Made by a program: the position numbers and the translations under genes | Part shown: piece after piece, positions 30,360 to 40,389 of the stretch | How the letters are laid out: the number at the start of each line of letters is the position of its first letter | Position numbering within the stretch: position 1 is the first letter of the stretch | The notes under the pieces: generated by a model | What the model was told of the DNA's origin: nothing | What the model saw: the letters and a program-made list of their open reading frames with translations, nothing else | The model's database searches: none | DNA from: Choristoneura fumiferana | Taxonomy: Eukaryota > Arthropoda > Insecta > Lepidoptera > Tortricidae | DNA length: 64,000 nt | Assembly: GCF_025370935.1 (NCBI RefSeq) | Contig: NC_133500.1 | Coordinates: 12,054,821-12,118,820, forward strand | Reading direction: 5' to 3'

Positions 30360-30953
30360 CCATATTATGTTTAATGTTGTTTAATGTTTATTTGGGCAAA
30401 AAACGGTACAATATAGAAAAAAAAAACTTAAAAAAATAAGACTTAAACGAAACATAGACCAGCAAATATGCCACTATTAAATTATACAGTAGAGTAACAC
30501 GTACAAAGAATATAAATGACCTATTAAACAATACTTTAGATGAACAAAACGAACAAAACGAAACTAATGTCTTAACAGGGCCTTTAAGAGAAAGGTTGAA
30601 TATATCTAATCCCGAAAATGAATTATTGTAGGTTTTACAAGCTCTACGTATGAATGCATTGGAAGCATATCTTCTACGAGTAAACGGGACATGAAACAGC
30701 TTTATGAGTCACGTATTAGGACGAGGTACTCTAAGACATATATTATGTAACAGATTATGGGGAGTCAGTTCTATTCGAAAGAATATTATGCAAAAGAATT
30801 TGGTGGGAATTATTAATTTTCAATCAATTTTTATGGAATAATCGAGAAAAACTAACAAAAAAGCAACGTTGCCACCTCAGCCAGGTATAAACGCTCTTAA
30901 ACTTCGTAGTCAGGCTTTCGAACCATTGGGCTCCAGTCGTCAACTATAAACAA
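30360..30953. other. No recognised gene
   Basis: AT-rich, unassigned. Confidence 0.4.
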
Positions 30954-30956
30954 TTA

Positions 30957-31139
30957 GACCCTGTCCGTACTACGAATTTTCACCGCGCGGTTTTTTCTCG
31001 AAATTCTGTAACACATTGAATCTTATACGAGTATCCGCACTGGCGGTAAAAAAATCGCAAAGAAATTGTATGTAAAGCACGGAATATAATTCGCGCGGAT
31101 AAATATCGCACGGTGAAGATTCGCAGTGCGGACATGGCC
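30957..31139. mobile_element. PIF/Harbinger-type MITE, 183 bp
   Basis: GACCCTGTCCGTACTACGAA... and the inverse of ...TTCGCAGTGCGGACATGGCC match over ~29 bp with about five mismatches. TTA flanks both ends (30954-30956 and 31140-31142), the expected 3-bp duplication. Confidence 0.75.
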
Positions 31140-31169
31140 TTACTTTGCTCACCCCTGAGCTTATCATAG

Positions 31170-31457
31170 CTGCTGCTACTTCTATGCAACAAATGTCATG
31201 TCCTCCACACACACTGTGCGTTTTTCCAGAAATTTCCTGCCTCGCACAGCAAAACTCTGGAATGAACTATCGCCTGCGGTATTCCCGGACCGATATGACC
31301 TTCAAGTTTTCAAGAAAAGAGCGTACTCCTACCTTAAAGGCCGGCAACGCACTTGTGACTCTTCTGGTGTTGCAGGTGTCCATGGGTGACGGTAATCGCT
31401 TACCATCAGGCGATCCGCCTGCTCGTTTGCCCCTATACCATAAAAAAATATAAAAAA
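31170..31457 (+). pseudogene. Jockey/CR1-type LINE C-terminus with 3' UTR and poly(A)
   Basis: One clean frame, 31180-31389: SSTHTVRFSRNFLPRTAKLW, NELSPAVFPDRYDLQVFKKR, AYSYLKGRQRTCDSSGVAGV, HG then TGA. FLPRTAKLWNELP and F-DRYDL-FK are hallmarks of these LINE tails. The 3' UTR has CGCTTACCATCAGGCGATCC and ends in A-rich sequence (31440-31458). 5' truncated. Confidence 0.8.
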
Positions 31458-31489
31458 AAACACAAATCGCACTGTCACTATCACCATAC

Positions 31490-31568
31490 TACTTACACTA
31501 GACAGACGCGTTCCGAGCTCACCCAGTGTTGATCCTCAGAGCAACAACCTTTCACCATCTTTGTTAGA
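31490..31568 (-). mobile_element. Penelope-like 3' tail remnant with hammerhead-like motif
   Basis: Minus strand: CTGAGGA (31539-31533), a degraded stem region ending GTGAGCTC, GGAA (for GAAA), then CGCGTC ending at 31505. The flanks GTGATAGTGACAGTGCG and TTGTTGCT match the layout at 7205-7262. The GAAA-to-GGAA change would probably inactivate the core. Confidence 0.5.
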
Positions 31569-31569
31569 T

Positions 31570-31745
31570 ACTCATCATCAGCCGGAAGACGTCCACTGCT
31601 GAACAAAGACCTTCCCCTTAGAACGCCACAATGAACGACAACTCGCCACTCGCATCCAGCGGCCCGCAACCCTCACGATATCAGTCCTAGTGGGAGGCCT
31701 GCTGCTTCGTCTTCCGGCTCGTGGTCACTCGAGACCTTTTCTCCC
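31570..31745 (-). pseudogene. RTE-A C-terminal tail fragment
   Basis: CATCATCAGCCGGAAGACGT, CCACTGCTGAACAAAGACC, GCATCCAGCGGCCCGCAACC and GGGAGGCCTGCTGCTTCGTC are the antisense of the RTE-A C-terminus, with internal losses. Confidence 0.6.
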
Positions 31746-31749
31746 CCAA

Positions 31750-33787
31750 CAGAGATAAGATGTTAGATGTTGGCTGTTGCGGGACCCTAAAAACGCTGTC
31801 AGCTTTAGAGCGCCGTCGTGCCCGATTCTTTACGCTTAGCCATGGACGACCTCACTTGCTACTCAGCGCTGAGATTGAGGTCAAACTGGTACTTAATTAA
31901 AAAGCGGCGCACGATTTCTTGCGGGCCTTTTGTCTGACTCAATATTGTTATGTATCTTACTATGAATAACTTAACATATGAGCCATCGAGGAAAAGAAAT
32001 ACGTTGCAAAGGTATAAACCAAGCAATGGTAATAAATAAGTTTTTGTTAAAACCCGAAGGTTGGTAAACTATCATCATCCGTGTCATATCAGTATCGTAA
32101 TGTTTATACGGAACCCTCGGTGCGCGAGTGCTATTTACAGTATTTGTGACGAAACGTATGAAAGTTTGCAGCATCTACAGAATCATGCTTTACTCATAAA
32201 GTAAAGTTAAGTTTTAAATGATCTCTTAGGAAGAGAATTTAGTATTTACTTTATACTGTTAGACTATGCAGGATATGACTATCTGAAAATGTGTATGTAT
32301 GTCTGTATAGACGCTGCGTCACGAAGTAATTAAATCTAACAGCATTTGTTCTTCAATCGGGTTTTTTTTATCAGTATATTCGTTTAGAGTCAACAATTAA
32401 AACAAGGTAATTAGTATGATGTCATTTATTTCGGGTTTCCTAACATTTGACAACTTTTAGGTAACTTAAAGACTAGTCTCGCCCTCCGGGTATGTTTTCC
32501 AAAAATCCGACTTTACTATAAACTTTGTTTTTGTTTTGCGACGGCTTTTTAAAAAACATAACCTCTGTATAAAAATCTAATAATTATATACATCATTATT
32601 GTGATTTCATAAAGTTCACTTAAAAACTAAATCTAAAATAGTATGGTGAATAGTTTTTGCATGCAAAAAATATCTCTTCTATTATAATTATAACATGTTC
32701 TGATATATATTTGTACCTATATATTTCTTTGGCATGCGATTTACAGAAAATATATCAAATCTATACGTGGTGGTATAAAGATTAAACCTACTTTTCATTG
32801 TGAGCAGATAAAACTTATAATACGGTCCAAAAGTAAACAAAAATACAAAAGCTACGACAAAGGGACGGAAAATACAGTTCAAGATACATATCTAAAATAA
32901 GTATAAAATGATTGTATAACTATCTATTGCGTATAATATTGCGCAAGCGCAACGTTCCAATTTTAAAAGTAAGGTGCGTCTATTGGCACTTTGACATTTA
33001 CATCGTCCGTCCGCGTTGCGAAACGTACCCAATAAATTAACACTCACTAACTTCAGTTGCGTAAATATTAGCATATCCTGACGGCCACGGAACCAACACA
33101 CTCAACAACCACTCGCTCTCAGCCATGGCCTCAGCAAAATCTAAACACACTAATAAGCTGACAATACGAGTACTCTATATGAGGTCAAACATTTTCTCAT
33201 AGGCGGCCTTCTACCACATTCCGCAGGTACATCGACAGCTTTGAAAACCCGTCGTCCATGGCTGTCCGCTTTCGCACCGAGTTAGAACGCTCGATTGCGA
33301 AATGAGCAATGGACGGGGTACATATGCGAATAGCTTTATAATTCGTCACGTGCCCGTCACTCGGTGGGGTCCGAGGTCGCCTTAGAACTTAGAACGATTG
33401 CCTGAGTCAACAGGTACCCGGCGATAAATGAATCATTGAGTTAAGGAGGATACCACTGATTAAGCCCACTCAAGACACAGTCTTGAAACAAACTCTGACC
33501 TAAGGCGTGGCTGAGAATCCATTATGGCAAATTAAACCTTAACCATAAGTTACATTAATAAATACACACGATGGAATGCGGAGATCTTACAATTAAAATA
33601 TAATTACATTGTGAATTGAATACAAAGTTGCCTGGTTTTCCTTGCGCAAGGAGACATGGAACTTTGATTATAGCTGCGATTTATCGCGGGCAAATTTAAA
33701 TCAGCCTTCGGATTCGTATCGGATCGAGTAAACAAACTAAGCTTTCGGCGGTACGGTAATACTGGCTAAACCAACATTCGTAAACAA
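31750..33787. other. No recognised gene, 3' flank of the tetraspanin cluster
   Basis: No long open frame, TIR or known repeat recognised, apart from AT-rich DNA. This includes the expected 3' UTR of Tsp-1; no canonical AATAAA was identified close to its stop. Confidence 0.4.
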
Positions 33788-34552
33788 CTAACACTCCGTC
33801 TCACCCTCTTTCTTCTCAGGTATGTAGTGCTCCACCTCTCTGAAGTAATGGAACAGTCTCCACGCGATGATAACACCCACGATCTCGACCAGAGCCACCA
33901 GCAAGGACACGGCAGCCACTGAGGAACTGATGATCTTCGTGTAAGCTGAAGCCACTTTAGCACATCCTAATCTCTCATTCGCCTCCTTATCTGTGAAGTC
34001 ACACACTGTGATATTCTTGCTGTCGGCACAGCAGGAGAGAGGCAGGTCGTTCCTCCAACTCCTGTAGTCTCGCGCATCATTGGCTCCGCAGCACTTCAGT
34101 TTGCGCTCGATCCAGCTGTACTGTTTCTCGTAATCTCGATTGTTTTGCGTGTTGTAATAACCGTCGTACACTGTGTCCTTAATAAACCGGTCGGTGTCTT
34201 CACCATCCACATACACGAACACAAAAACAGCTGATAGGATTTGAAACAGGATCAAGAATGAGAGGAATCCGCCGTATATTCCCAGCATGCCGCGGCTTTC
34301 CCGGTTGGTTCCGCACCAACCGCAGAAAGCGACCAGCATTATCATGATGCCAAGGATGATGAAGAGCCATGGTGCGACTTGAGGCCAGTATACTCTGTAG
34401 TCCAACAAGTAGTGGTTCGTGTTGCGAAGGCGAACAAACTCCATGAGTTGCACGAAGAACCATATCCCGGTAGCAGCGGTGACGAGGCCGAACACCGCGT
34501 AAATGACGTTGACGACGTAAAGCACATTCTTCATAAAGTCTTCTTTGGCCAT
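33788..34552 (-). CDS. Tetraspanin, single exon (Tsp-1), 254 aa
   Basis: Four-pass membrane scaffold protein of the tetraspanin family, which organises partner proteins in plasma or endosomal membranes. Predicted segments: TM1 ~9-33, small loop 34-57, TM2 ~58-80, TM3 ~90-115, large loop ~116-206, TM4 ~207-231, cytoplasmic tail to 254. The large loop has the diagnostic CCG at 154-156, CC at 174-175, C184 and C197 (six cysteines). NIT at 180-182 is a possible N-glycosylation site. RNTNHYLLD (43-51) in the small loop and ANERLGC (191-197) are shared with Tsp-2 and Tsp-3. The ATG at 34552 has a strong context (GTCGCCATGG) and sits 34 nt after a predicted initiator. Full family length, no introns, no defects. 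Its tail (IPEKKEGETEC) differs from the LL-ended tails of the paralogs. Partner proteins cannot be deduced. Confidence 0.93.
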   Translation of the reverse strand: MAKEDFMKNVLYVVNVIYAVFGLVTAATGIWFFVQLMEFVRLRNTNHYLLDYRVYWPQVAPWLFIILGIMIMLVAFCGWCGTNRESRGMLGIYGGFLSFLILFQILSAVFVFVYVDGEDTDRFIKDTVYDGYYNTQNNRDYEKQYSWIERKLKCCGANDARDYRSWRNDLPLSCCADSKNITVCDFTDKEANERLGCAKVASAYTKIISSSVAAVSLLVALVEIVGVIIAWRLFHYFREVEHYIPEKKEGETEC

Positions 34553-34583
34553 GGCGACCGACGCGCGTGATCGTTGTCGACGA

Positions 34584-34618
34584 AATGAGGCGGCCGCCGC
34601 TGCGCCACCACTTTTATA
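34584..34618 (-). promoter_or_regulatory. Core promoter of Tsp-1: TATA box and initiator
   Basis: On the minus strand TATAAA lies at 34618-34613, and an arthropod-type initiator TCATT has its A at 34586, 32 bp downstream. The predicted 5' UTR is only about 34 nt. Confidence 0.55.
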
Positions 34619-34722
34619 AACGCGCGAAGGCCGGAGAGTGAACAGATCTCAGTGACACACATCGCGCCCGAAGCTCGATGATGCGATGCGATAGCTCGTT
34701 TCAAATGTTGCGTCACGATCAT

Positions 34723-35035
34723 GTTTACAATTTTTTAAATGTTTTAGCATACTTAAGTAGGGCCAAGTTAAAAATCACATTAAACGTCTGTCAGTCTTAG
34801 ATCATAGCGAGGTTATTGTCATTTTCACATCATACCGCGTAAACTATTCGTCATTTGCTAATGTCTTTCGGAACTCGAAACAAAAGATCGGTTTTCTTTT
34901 TCTTTCTCATTTGAATCTTCGGAACACGAAGAAACCCGACGAGTGCCGAGCAACATTAACATTTTACTTATACGTATATGTTTACGTTACGTACATATTT
35001 TCCAACTGAATAAATATTAAGCCATTTTACAAGCT
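34723..35035. other. Tsp-1/Tsp-2 intergenic, upstream of Tsp-1
   Basis: No repeat recognised. Regulatory sequence for Tsp-1 may lie here, but no defined site can be named. Confidence 0.4.
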
Positions 35036-35092
35036 CTCTTGTTCTGGGAGGAGGCCTGTGCCCAGCAGTGGGACGTATATAGGCTGGGATGG
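35036..35092 (+). repeat. RTE/SINE-1 3' end fragment
   Basis: GGAGGCCTGTGCCCAGCAGT followed by GGGACGTATATAGGCTGGGA, the same ending as the SINE-1 at 40768. Confidence 0.65.
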
Positions 35093-35238
35093 AATTTTAC
35101 AATTCAAACTTTGAGAAATATTAATAATAATTTTGTGGCCTTCGTAAAAAGATTACGTTGTTGACTTGTAACGTAGTGTCTAATGTGATCTATTAAATTA
35201 CCCTACTTTAGTATCATAGATCTTTATCTACTTCCTAA

Positions 35239-35414
35239 GGGGTCATCCAATAAGTACGTCACACATTAAGGGGGGGGAGGGGTCAAGCGGTTTGTGATAC
35301 AGGAACAAAATAATTGCAAATTTCATAGCAATTCGTGTGGCAAGGGGTTGGGGTTCTAAAAGGGTCAAAACTATGATATATTTGACGTACTTGACGTACT
35401 TTATGGATGGCCCC
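35239..35414. mobile_element. MITE with GGGGTCATCC termini, TAA flanks
   Basis: GGGGTCATCCAATAAGTACG TCA and the inverse of TGACGTACTTTATGGATGGCCCC pair across the element with minor differences. TAA occurs on both sides (35236-35238 and 35415-35417), a TWA-type duplication. Confidence 0.7.
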
Positions 35415-35537
35415 TAATGTTAAATGCAATTAACTACACTAATGAATGAAATAAATAGTTTAGCAATGAGCAATACTAAATCTATGTCACAATGGTTTGA
35501 GAAGTCTTACGACACGCTGTTACGTCGCGTGCGCATA

Positions 35538-35543
35538 TTTATT
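35538..35543 (-). terminator. Polyadenylation signal AATAAA of Tsp-2
   Basis: AATAAA on the minus strand about 65 nt after the Tsp-2 stop codon, a normal distance for a short 3' UTR. Confidence 0.6.
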
Positions 35544-35607
35544 CTACAAGTTATTTACTCTCGCTTTCGTGAGAACAAAATTAAACCTTACTTAATGTTA
35601 GAGTCTC

Positions 35608-36390
35608 TTACAGTAGCACCTTTTTGCTCTCCAATTCGTGTGACATGTTGATGACTTGTGGCCTCCTTTTATTAATTGACTTAGAAGTCGTGTACGCCGC
35701 TATTAAGGTGATTATTCCAATTAAGGAGGTGAAGATGGACACGCCAGACAACACTTTGATTCCGATGCGAGCGTACTGCGCGGCGACTTCGGAGCATCCA
35801 TGCCTCTCATTGGCCAACTTGTTAGTAAACTGGCAGTCAATAGGATAGTTATCCAGGAAACCGTAACGGATGACGTCGCAGCAGGACTGGGGGAACTCCA
35901 TGCGCCAATTCACATAGTCTCTCGGGCTGTCTGCACCGCAGCAATGCAGCCTCCTCTCGAAGTTTCCGAACGACATTTCCACTTCCGGGTGTTCTTTCAT
36001 TTGGAAATACGCATCCCAAATAGTATCCCGTATGAAGTTATCAGTTTTAACTCCGTCCGCGCAAACGAGCGCCACTATTGATATAGCGAACAGTAGGAGC
36101 GAGGCTATCGCTACAAATACGCCGTAAGTTGTCACCATGGTCTTACTTGGTTTCTTGGCACTTTTGAATCCACAGCACGATGTACATATCACGAATAGTC
36201 CACACACAAAGAACATCCACGGCACGGCTTGGGGCCAATACACATTGTAATCCAGGAGGTAGTGATTACTGTTGCGGAGGCTCACAAACATGTTGACGTA
36301 GACGAAGAATCCGATGGAGCCTCCAGCGATGATGAGGCCAAAGATCGTGAAAACGATATTAAGTACGTGCAAACCGACATTTTGAGCCAT
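35608..36390 (-). CDS. Tetraspanin, single exon (Tsp-2), 260 aa
   Basis: Same family and architecture as Tsp-1: TM1 ~9-31, small loop with SLRNSNHYLLD (37-47), TM2 ~57-75 followed by a CC pair (72-73) that could be palmitoylated, TM3 ~87-111, large loop ~112-208, TM4 ~209-234, tail to 260. Large-loop cysteines: CCG at 150-152, CC at 170-171, C186, C199. PRDYVNW follows CCG, as RDYRSW does in Tsp-1. The C-terminus ELESKKVLL ends in two leucines, as does Tsp-3 (DIETKKGLL), a possible sorting signal. The ATG at 36390 has A at -3. It is complete, intronless and undamaged, about 1.05 kb upstream of Tsp-1 in tandem. Tandem duplication is the simplest explanation; ligands and tissues are unknown. 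Confidence 0.93.
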   Translation of the reverse strand: MAQNVGLHVLNIVFTIFGLIIAGGSIGFFVYVNMFVSLRNSNHYLLDYNVYWPQAVPWMFFVCGLFVICTSCCGFKSAKKPSKTMVTTYGVFVAIASLLLFAISIVALVCADGVKTDNFIRDTIWDAYFQMKEHPEVEMSFGNFERRLHCCGADSPRDYVNWRMEFPQSCCDVIRYGFLDNYPIDCQFTNKLANERHGCSEVAAQYARIGIKVLSGVSIFTSLIGIITLIAAYTTSKSINKRRPQVINMSHELESKKVLL

Positions 36391-36440
36391 GTTTTATGTC
36401 GCGGAGCGAGCGGCGCGAGCGGCGGTTACGAAGGCTTACA

Positions 36441-36477
36441 ATTGAATGGCGTGCTCGCGCGCTTAACTGATCTTATA
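36441..36477 (-). promoter_or_regulatory. Possible core promoter of Tsp-2
   Basis: Minus-strand TATAAG at 36477-36472 and an initiator-like TTCAAT with its A at 36443, 34 bp downstream. Weaker than the Tsp-1 promoter; the predicted 5' UTR would be ~53 nt. Confidence 0.4.
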
Positions 36478-37106
36478 GGCCTTGTTATTGATCAAGGTCG
36501 GAAGGATTCTTCGCAGCGATGACTCATTTATCAATTTATCCTGAGGTGCGAATTACTCATCAGTATTTTGGAGCTAGCACTTCCCTAGAAACGCTTTATA
36601 GGGCTATCAAAGAATATGTGATTTATCTATAAATAAGAATAAGTACAGTTGGGCACGTATTTTTGTAATGACTGATGGCATTAATGCGTAGCTTAATGAA
36701 TATAACCGCAATATGTGTTAAATAATTGGTTCTGTAATAAATTTACCGCAAATGCATTTTTTAATAAAAAAACAAAGGTTTTGTTTAACGGTATGTACCT
36801 GTGGCTTGTTGGTTATTTTTTTGTCTAATAGGCTTTTCAATTTAACTTCATAAAAAGCATATTACATTTTGAGCCTGGCAGAGACTTCTACTGATTAGCA
36901 AAAAACACACAGAAGAGACACTTATTTAGATTTTTTTTTGTAGTTAAAAGCGCATTTAAAATATTTTTTAAATAAATCTACAGACTTTAGATATGATTAT
37001 TTTTCTTTTTCTAGATAATTTTCGAGAGGTATTTTTAAATACATTTTTATGTAAAGACTTTTTTGCTTATGCTTTTTATGAGGTGTCATAGTTACTTTTT
37101 GTTTTT
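36478..37106. other. Tsp-2 upstream region, no recognised element
   Basis: AT-rich with no family repeats until 37107. Confidence 0.4.
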
Positions 37107-37390
37107 TTTTTTTTATTCGACTGGATGGCAAACGAGCAAGTGGGTCTCCTGATGGTAAGAGATCACCACCGCCCATAAACATCTGCAACACCAGGGGTAT
37201 TGTAGATGCGTTGCCAACCTAGAGATCTAAGATGGGATATCTCAAGTGCCAGTCATTTCACCGGCTGTCCTACTCTCCACGCCGGAACACAACAGTGCAA
37301 GCACTGCTGCTTCACGGCAGGATTAGCGAGCAAGACGGTGGTAGCAATCCGGGCGGACCTTGCACAAGGTCCTACCACCTGCAAAACTCA
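37107..37390 (-). mobile_element. LT1 element copy, full length
   Basis: Minus strand from TTTTGCAGGTGGTAGGACCT to CCATCCAGTCGAATAAAA and poly(A) (37107-37116 as T). All family blocks are present, including the GGACCTTGTGCAAGGTCC hairpin near the 5' end. Confidence 0.8.
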
Positions 37391-37598
37391 GTGCTCAGAA
37401 GACTCAGTGCAAAACATTAAACTTCAAAGTACAGTTTTTTGTTGATAACAGGTGTCAATGAAATGGTTGTTTTTGTATACGTATAAAAATTACAGAATCA
37501 CTATCACACGAATACACTACATACGAATTCGAATGAAAAAACTATCACAAGTTAACAATAAACTTTCGACCAAAACTGAATAAATATTTAAATATTAA

Positions 37599-37753
37599 CC
37601 CCCTTATTCATAAACGACAATCAAACCTATTTTAGTTAAAATGCCGCTAAAATTCGTTTGTAATTATCTGTCACTTCGACATTTGTATTTGTTAGAAAGG
37701 GACAAAGCATTTGTTAGTTAACATAGGCTTGTTAAGTTTTATGAATAAGGGGG
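37599..37753. mobile_element. piggyBac-type MITE, 155 bp, TTAA target
   Basis: Perfect 16-bp TIRs CCCCCTTATTCATAAA / TTTATGAATAAGGGGG, flanked on both sides by TTAA (37595-37598 and 37754-37757). CCC-type ends plus TTAA duplication are the piggyBac hallmark. No coding capacity. Confidence 0.85.
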
Positions 37754-37787
37754 TTAATTTGTAGTTTCTAAATATTTACCCGTTTTT

Positions 37788-38010
37788 AACCCCCGACGCA
37801 AAAAGAGGGGTGTTATAAGTTTGACCGCTATGTGTGTCTGTGTGTCTGTCTGTGGCACTAGCTCTTAAACGGGTGGACCGAGTTGAAAGCAGGTTTTCTA
37901 GCAATGGTTCTTAGACATGTTTCATCAAAATCGGTTCAGCCGTTTTGAAGATATTGAATTTTGAAGTGACAAAGTCGGGGGTTTTCCAACTTTTAGTTGA
38001 TTAAAGTTAT
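37788..38010 (-). repeat. Rep240 copy
   Basis: TTAACCCCCGACGCAAAAAG at the left and TTTTCCAACTTTTAGTTG at the right; it has lost ~25 bp after AAACGGGTGGACCGAG. Confidence 0.85.
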
Positions 38011-38064
38011 GTTGTATTGTTTGTAGGTGTGTGATGGGTGTATTTCGAATAAACTTTTTTTTAT

Positions 38065-38112
38065 CCATCCAGTTTATTGATATGGAACTCCGCAAAGTAA
38101 CGCCTGATTCCA
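38065..38112 (+). repeat. Penelope-like 3' end fragment
   Basis: TTGATATGGAACTCCGCAAA and GTAACGCCTGATTC match the terminal ~40 bp of the right Penelope arm (7397-7430). Confidence 0.55.
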
Positions 38113-38114
38113 TT

Positions 38115-38725
38115 TTTTTTGTGTTGCCACGACGTTAATATTATAAATGTCTGTTTTTTATTTCATATGTATTATTACGGAACCCTAAACTACACGTGGT
38201 CGGACAAGCACTGGCCGTTTTTTTATCGGATAACCCTTGACAGACAGTAAGCAGAATCATAAAATTTGTAAACAGTGATATACTTTATAATAATATCAGA
38301 GACGAAACACGCACGAGAATTTTAAAATTTATGTCACATTTATTTTTGTGAACTTATCGTTTCACTTAAAGTACCACAGTTTCAACTTATCTTATAACCA
38401 CTTGTAGAAAAATAACATACATATACGAATAATAATATACCTAATGAATATTTAATTTATTTCTTTTTTATAGAAAAATAAAAACTTACAGAGTAGGTTT
38501 AAAGGATAGAAAATAATCCATAGGGGTATAAGTAACCTAAACCAACAAATTTCATAAGTGTATGTATGTGGATATGTTTGTATTTTTGTATGTTTGTTTG
38601 TAAGTATATATTTTAACAATTATTTTGGTTTGGATTAGGGATAGTCCAACTTGGGGAAGTACCTACAAGTTTCATCAAAATCATTCAAGTTTTAATGCAT
38701 TATTTATATTTCTGTTGAAGACGGT
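38115..38725. other. No recognised gene
   Basis: AT-rich; short GTATGT-rich stretch at 38560-38610. Confidence 0.4.
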
Positions 38726-38728
38726 TTA

Positions 38729-39154
38729 ATGAGGGCTATCGCGTATGAATTCGCCACTAGAGGCGCTAGTGTAGCGTGAGGTCTCCGAAATGTCAAATCT
38801 CATAGTTTTTGGGTGAGCTACGCGGGTTTATTTATAATTAGAATAATTTTGTGAATATTTTGCAATATCTGAAATTAATTATGGCAAATATGCGTTCCGG
38901 GGCAATGAATGTCTGTGTTTTGAGACAGTTTTGTCTTTTGGAAACCTTTGTCTTTCCTTTTTTCCGAACAAAACGGGGACTATGCAACACTGTGGCATGC
39001 TCGATATTTTTATGGTACGGTTTTAAGGTGTATTAAATATGATTTTAATCTAAACTTTGTTTTCACGCCCGTAATAACAGACTTTGAAAGCCATACTTAA
39101 AAACCTCACGCAACAGTGCGCCATCTAGTGAGACAAAAAACGATAGCCCTCATT
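38729..39154. mobile_element. TIR element, 426 bp (AATGAGGGCTATCG)
   Basis: Perfect 14-bp termini AATGAGGGCTATCG / CGATAGCCCTCATT. Just inside are GCCACTAGAGGCGC and GTGCGCCATCTAGTGAG, which are also partly inverse. The interior 61-residue frame (38851-39036) has no family resemblance. Confidence 0.75.
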
Positions 39155-39159
39155 GATTT

Positions 39160-39760
39160 AAATGATTTACTCGTATCTCCATAAATACAGCAATGGCGTA
39201 CGCCAACCGTTCTCGTTGATCTTGGTTCGTGAGCCATGACGAATGCAATGACATTCTGACATTGACTTTTACCACAAAGGAACTCTAGACAGCGTAACTT
39301 GGTGAAAAATCGCCCAAGTGCGAGTCAGACTGGCACATCGAGGATTCCGTAAAAATTTTTAGGTTTCAATGAATATAGCGAAATATGAGCGGTAGCGAGT
39401 TCTGTTCTCAAGCAAAATGTAGTAGTGTCGGTAACCTGATATTTAAGATTGGTTATGGAAATGCACAGACACATAAACACCGACAGCCTTGATGATGATG
39501 ATGTGATCCTGTTATCGCTCACTAGGGACATAGGGCTCGTAGAAGAGTTTTCCGTTTGGCTCGATCTTGCGCGGCTTCTTCCAGCTCTTCCCAGCCGAGA
39601 CCAATTGAGCCAGCCTCCTTCTCAGCAAGAAAAAATAAGTCTCGTGCTCTAGAACTTGTTAGGTAACTTAAAGTTCAACAGTCGGAACCTATTAATCGTG
39701 ACCAGATCTATAACTCTCGCATAATGATCAATGGGAACTAAATGTTTTTGTTTTGATGAG
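39160..39760. other. Mostly unassigned, with small repeat words
   Basis: 39310-39365 (CCCAAGTGCGAGTCAGACTG ... GATTCCGTA) is a piece of the GGTTCCGTACC repeat family in altered order. 39480-39650 was not recognised. Confidence 0.35.
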
Positions 39761-39769
39761 AAATACCCA

Positions 39770-40262
39770 TCTTTTTAGGGTTCCGTACCCAAAGGGTCCA
39801 ACGTGGCGCCTGAGTTATTATATTTGGACACTTGAAATTTTCACAGATTAAGTATGAATTACTGTGGCCGCTATAACAAAAAATACTAAAAACAGAATAA
39901 AATAAATATTTAAGGGGGGCTCCCATACAACAAACGTGATTTTTTTGCCGTTTTTTGCTTGATAAAAATAACAGGACACTACGAAAAAGAAAACGACAGG
40001 CAGACGCTTGTAACATTCACAGAATCTTTAGTTTTTTTTTAGTAGCCAGTGTAGTGTCCCACTGCTGGGCAAATGCCTCCCCTCTTGACCTCCACAACTC
40101 TCGTTCTGACGCAATGTCAGGCCAGTCCTTTGCGTACGTGTCCAGATCGCCCCGCCATCTCCTTCTCGGTCTGCTCCCATACAACAAATTTGTTTTTTTT
40201 TTGGCCGTTTTTTTTCTAATGTCTAATGTTGTATAGAGTCCGACTCGCACTTGGCTAGTTTT
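39770..40262 (+). repeat. GGTTCCGTACC repeat copy 2, split by an RTE-B fragment
   Basis: TTTTTAGGGTTCCGTACCCA to TTTTTTGCCGTTTTTTGC (39770-39962), then the RTE-B insert, then CTCCCATACAACAAATTTG to GACTCGCACTTGGCTAGTTT (40173-40262). The outer parts correspond to one element, with the CTCCCATACA block duplicated. Confidence 0.55.
40030..40180 (-). pseudogene. RTE-B retrotransposon C-terminal tail
   Basis: Minus-strand frame: SRPRRRWRGDLDTYAKDWPD, then ERELWRSRGEAFAQQWDT. RPRRRWRDDLD...W...GEAFAQQWD defines the RTE-B set seen at 42205-42525 and 54797-55031, distinct from RTE-A (GEAYVQQWTS). Confidence 0.7.
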
Positions 40263-40389
40263 TTTAATAACTGTATCTTTTGATTGAGTTGAATTAGAAG
40301 GTGCTTCAAGTGGCAGGAAATAAATACTAGCATGATAATCGAAATCTAATGAAAGTGGACCTGCGAGGTAATTCAATGGAGCGTTTAAA

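Noticed and set aside
34200..34570. Several 60-90-residue frames on both strands inside Tsp-1
   Set aside because: Shadows of the tetraspanin reading frame.
35239..35414. Tc1/mariner MITE with TA duplication
   Set aside because: The flanks are better explained as a 3-bp TAA duplication with GGGG/CCCC ends, as in TWA-target elements.
35624..36522. Plus-strand frames of 74-97 residues opposite Tsp-2
   Set aside because: Antisense shadows of Tsp-2 and its upstream region.
40017..40376. 119-residue minus-strand frame considered as a gene
   Set aside because: Only the RTE-B end is protein-like; the rest is repeat sequence read through.
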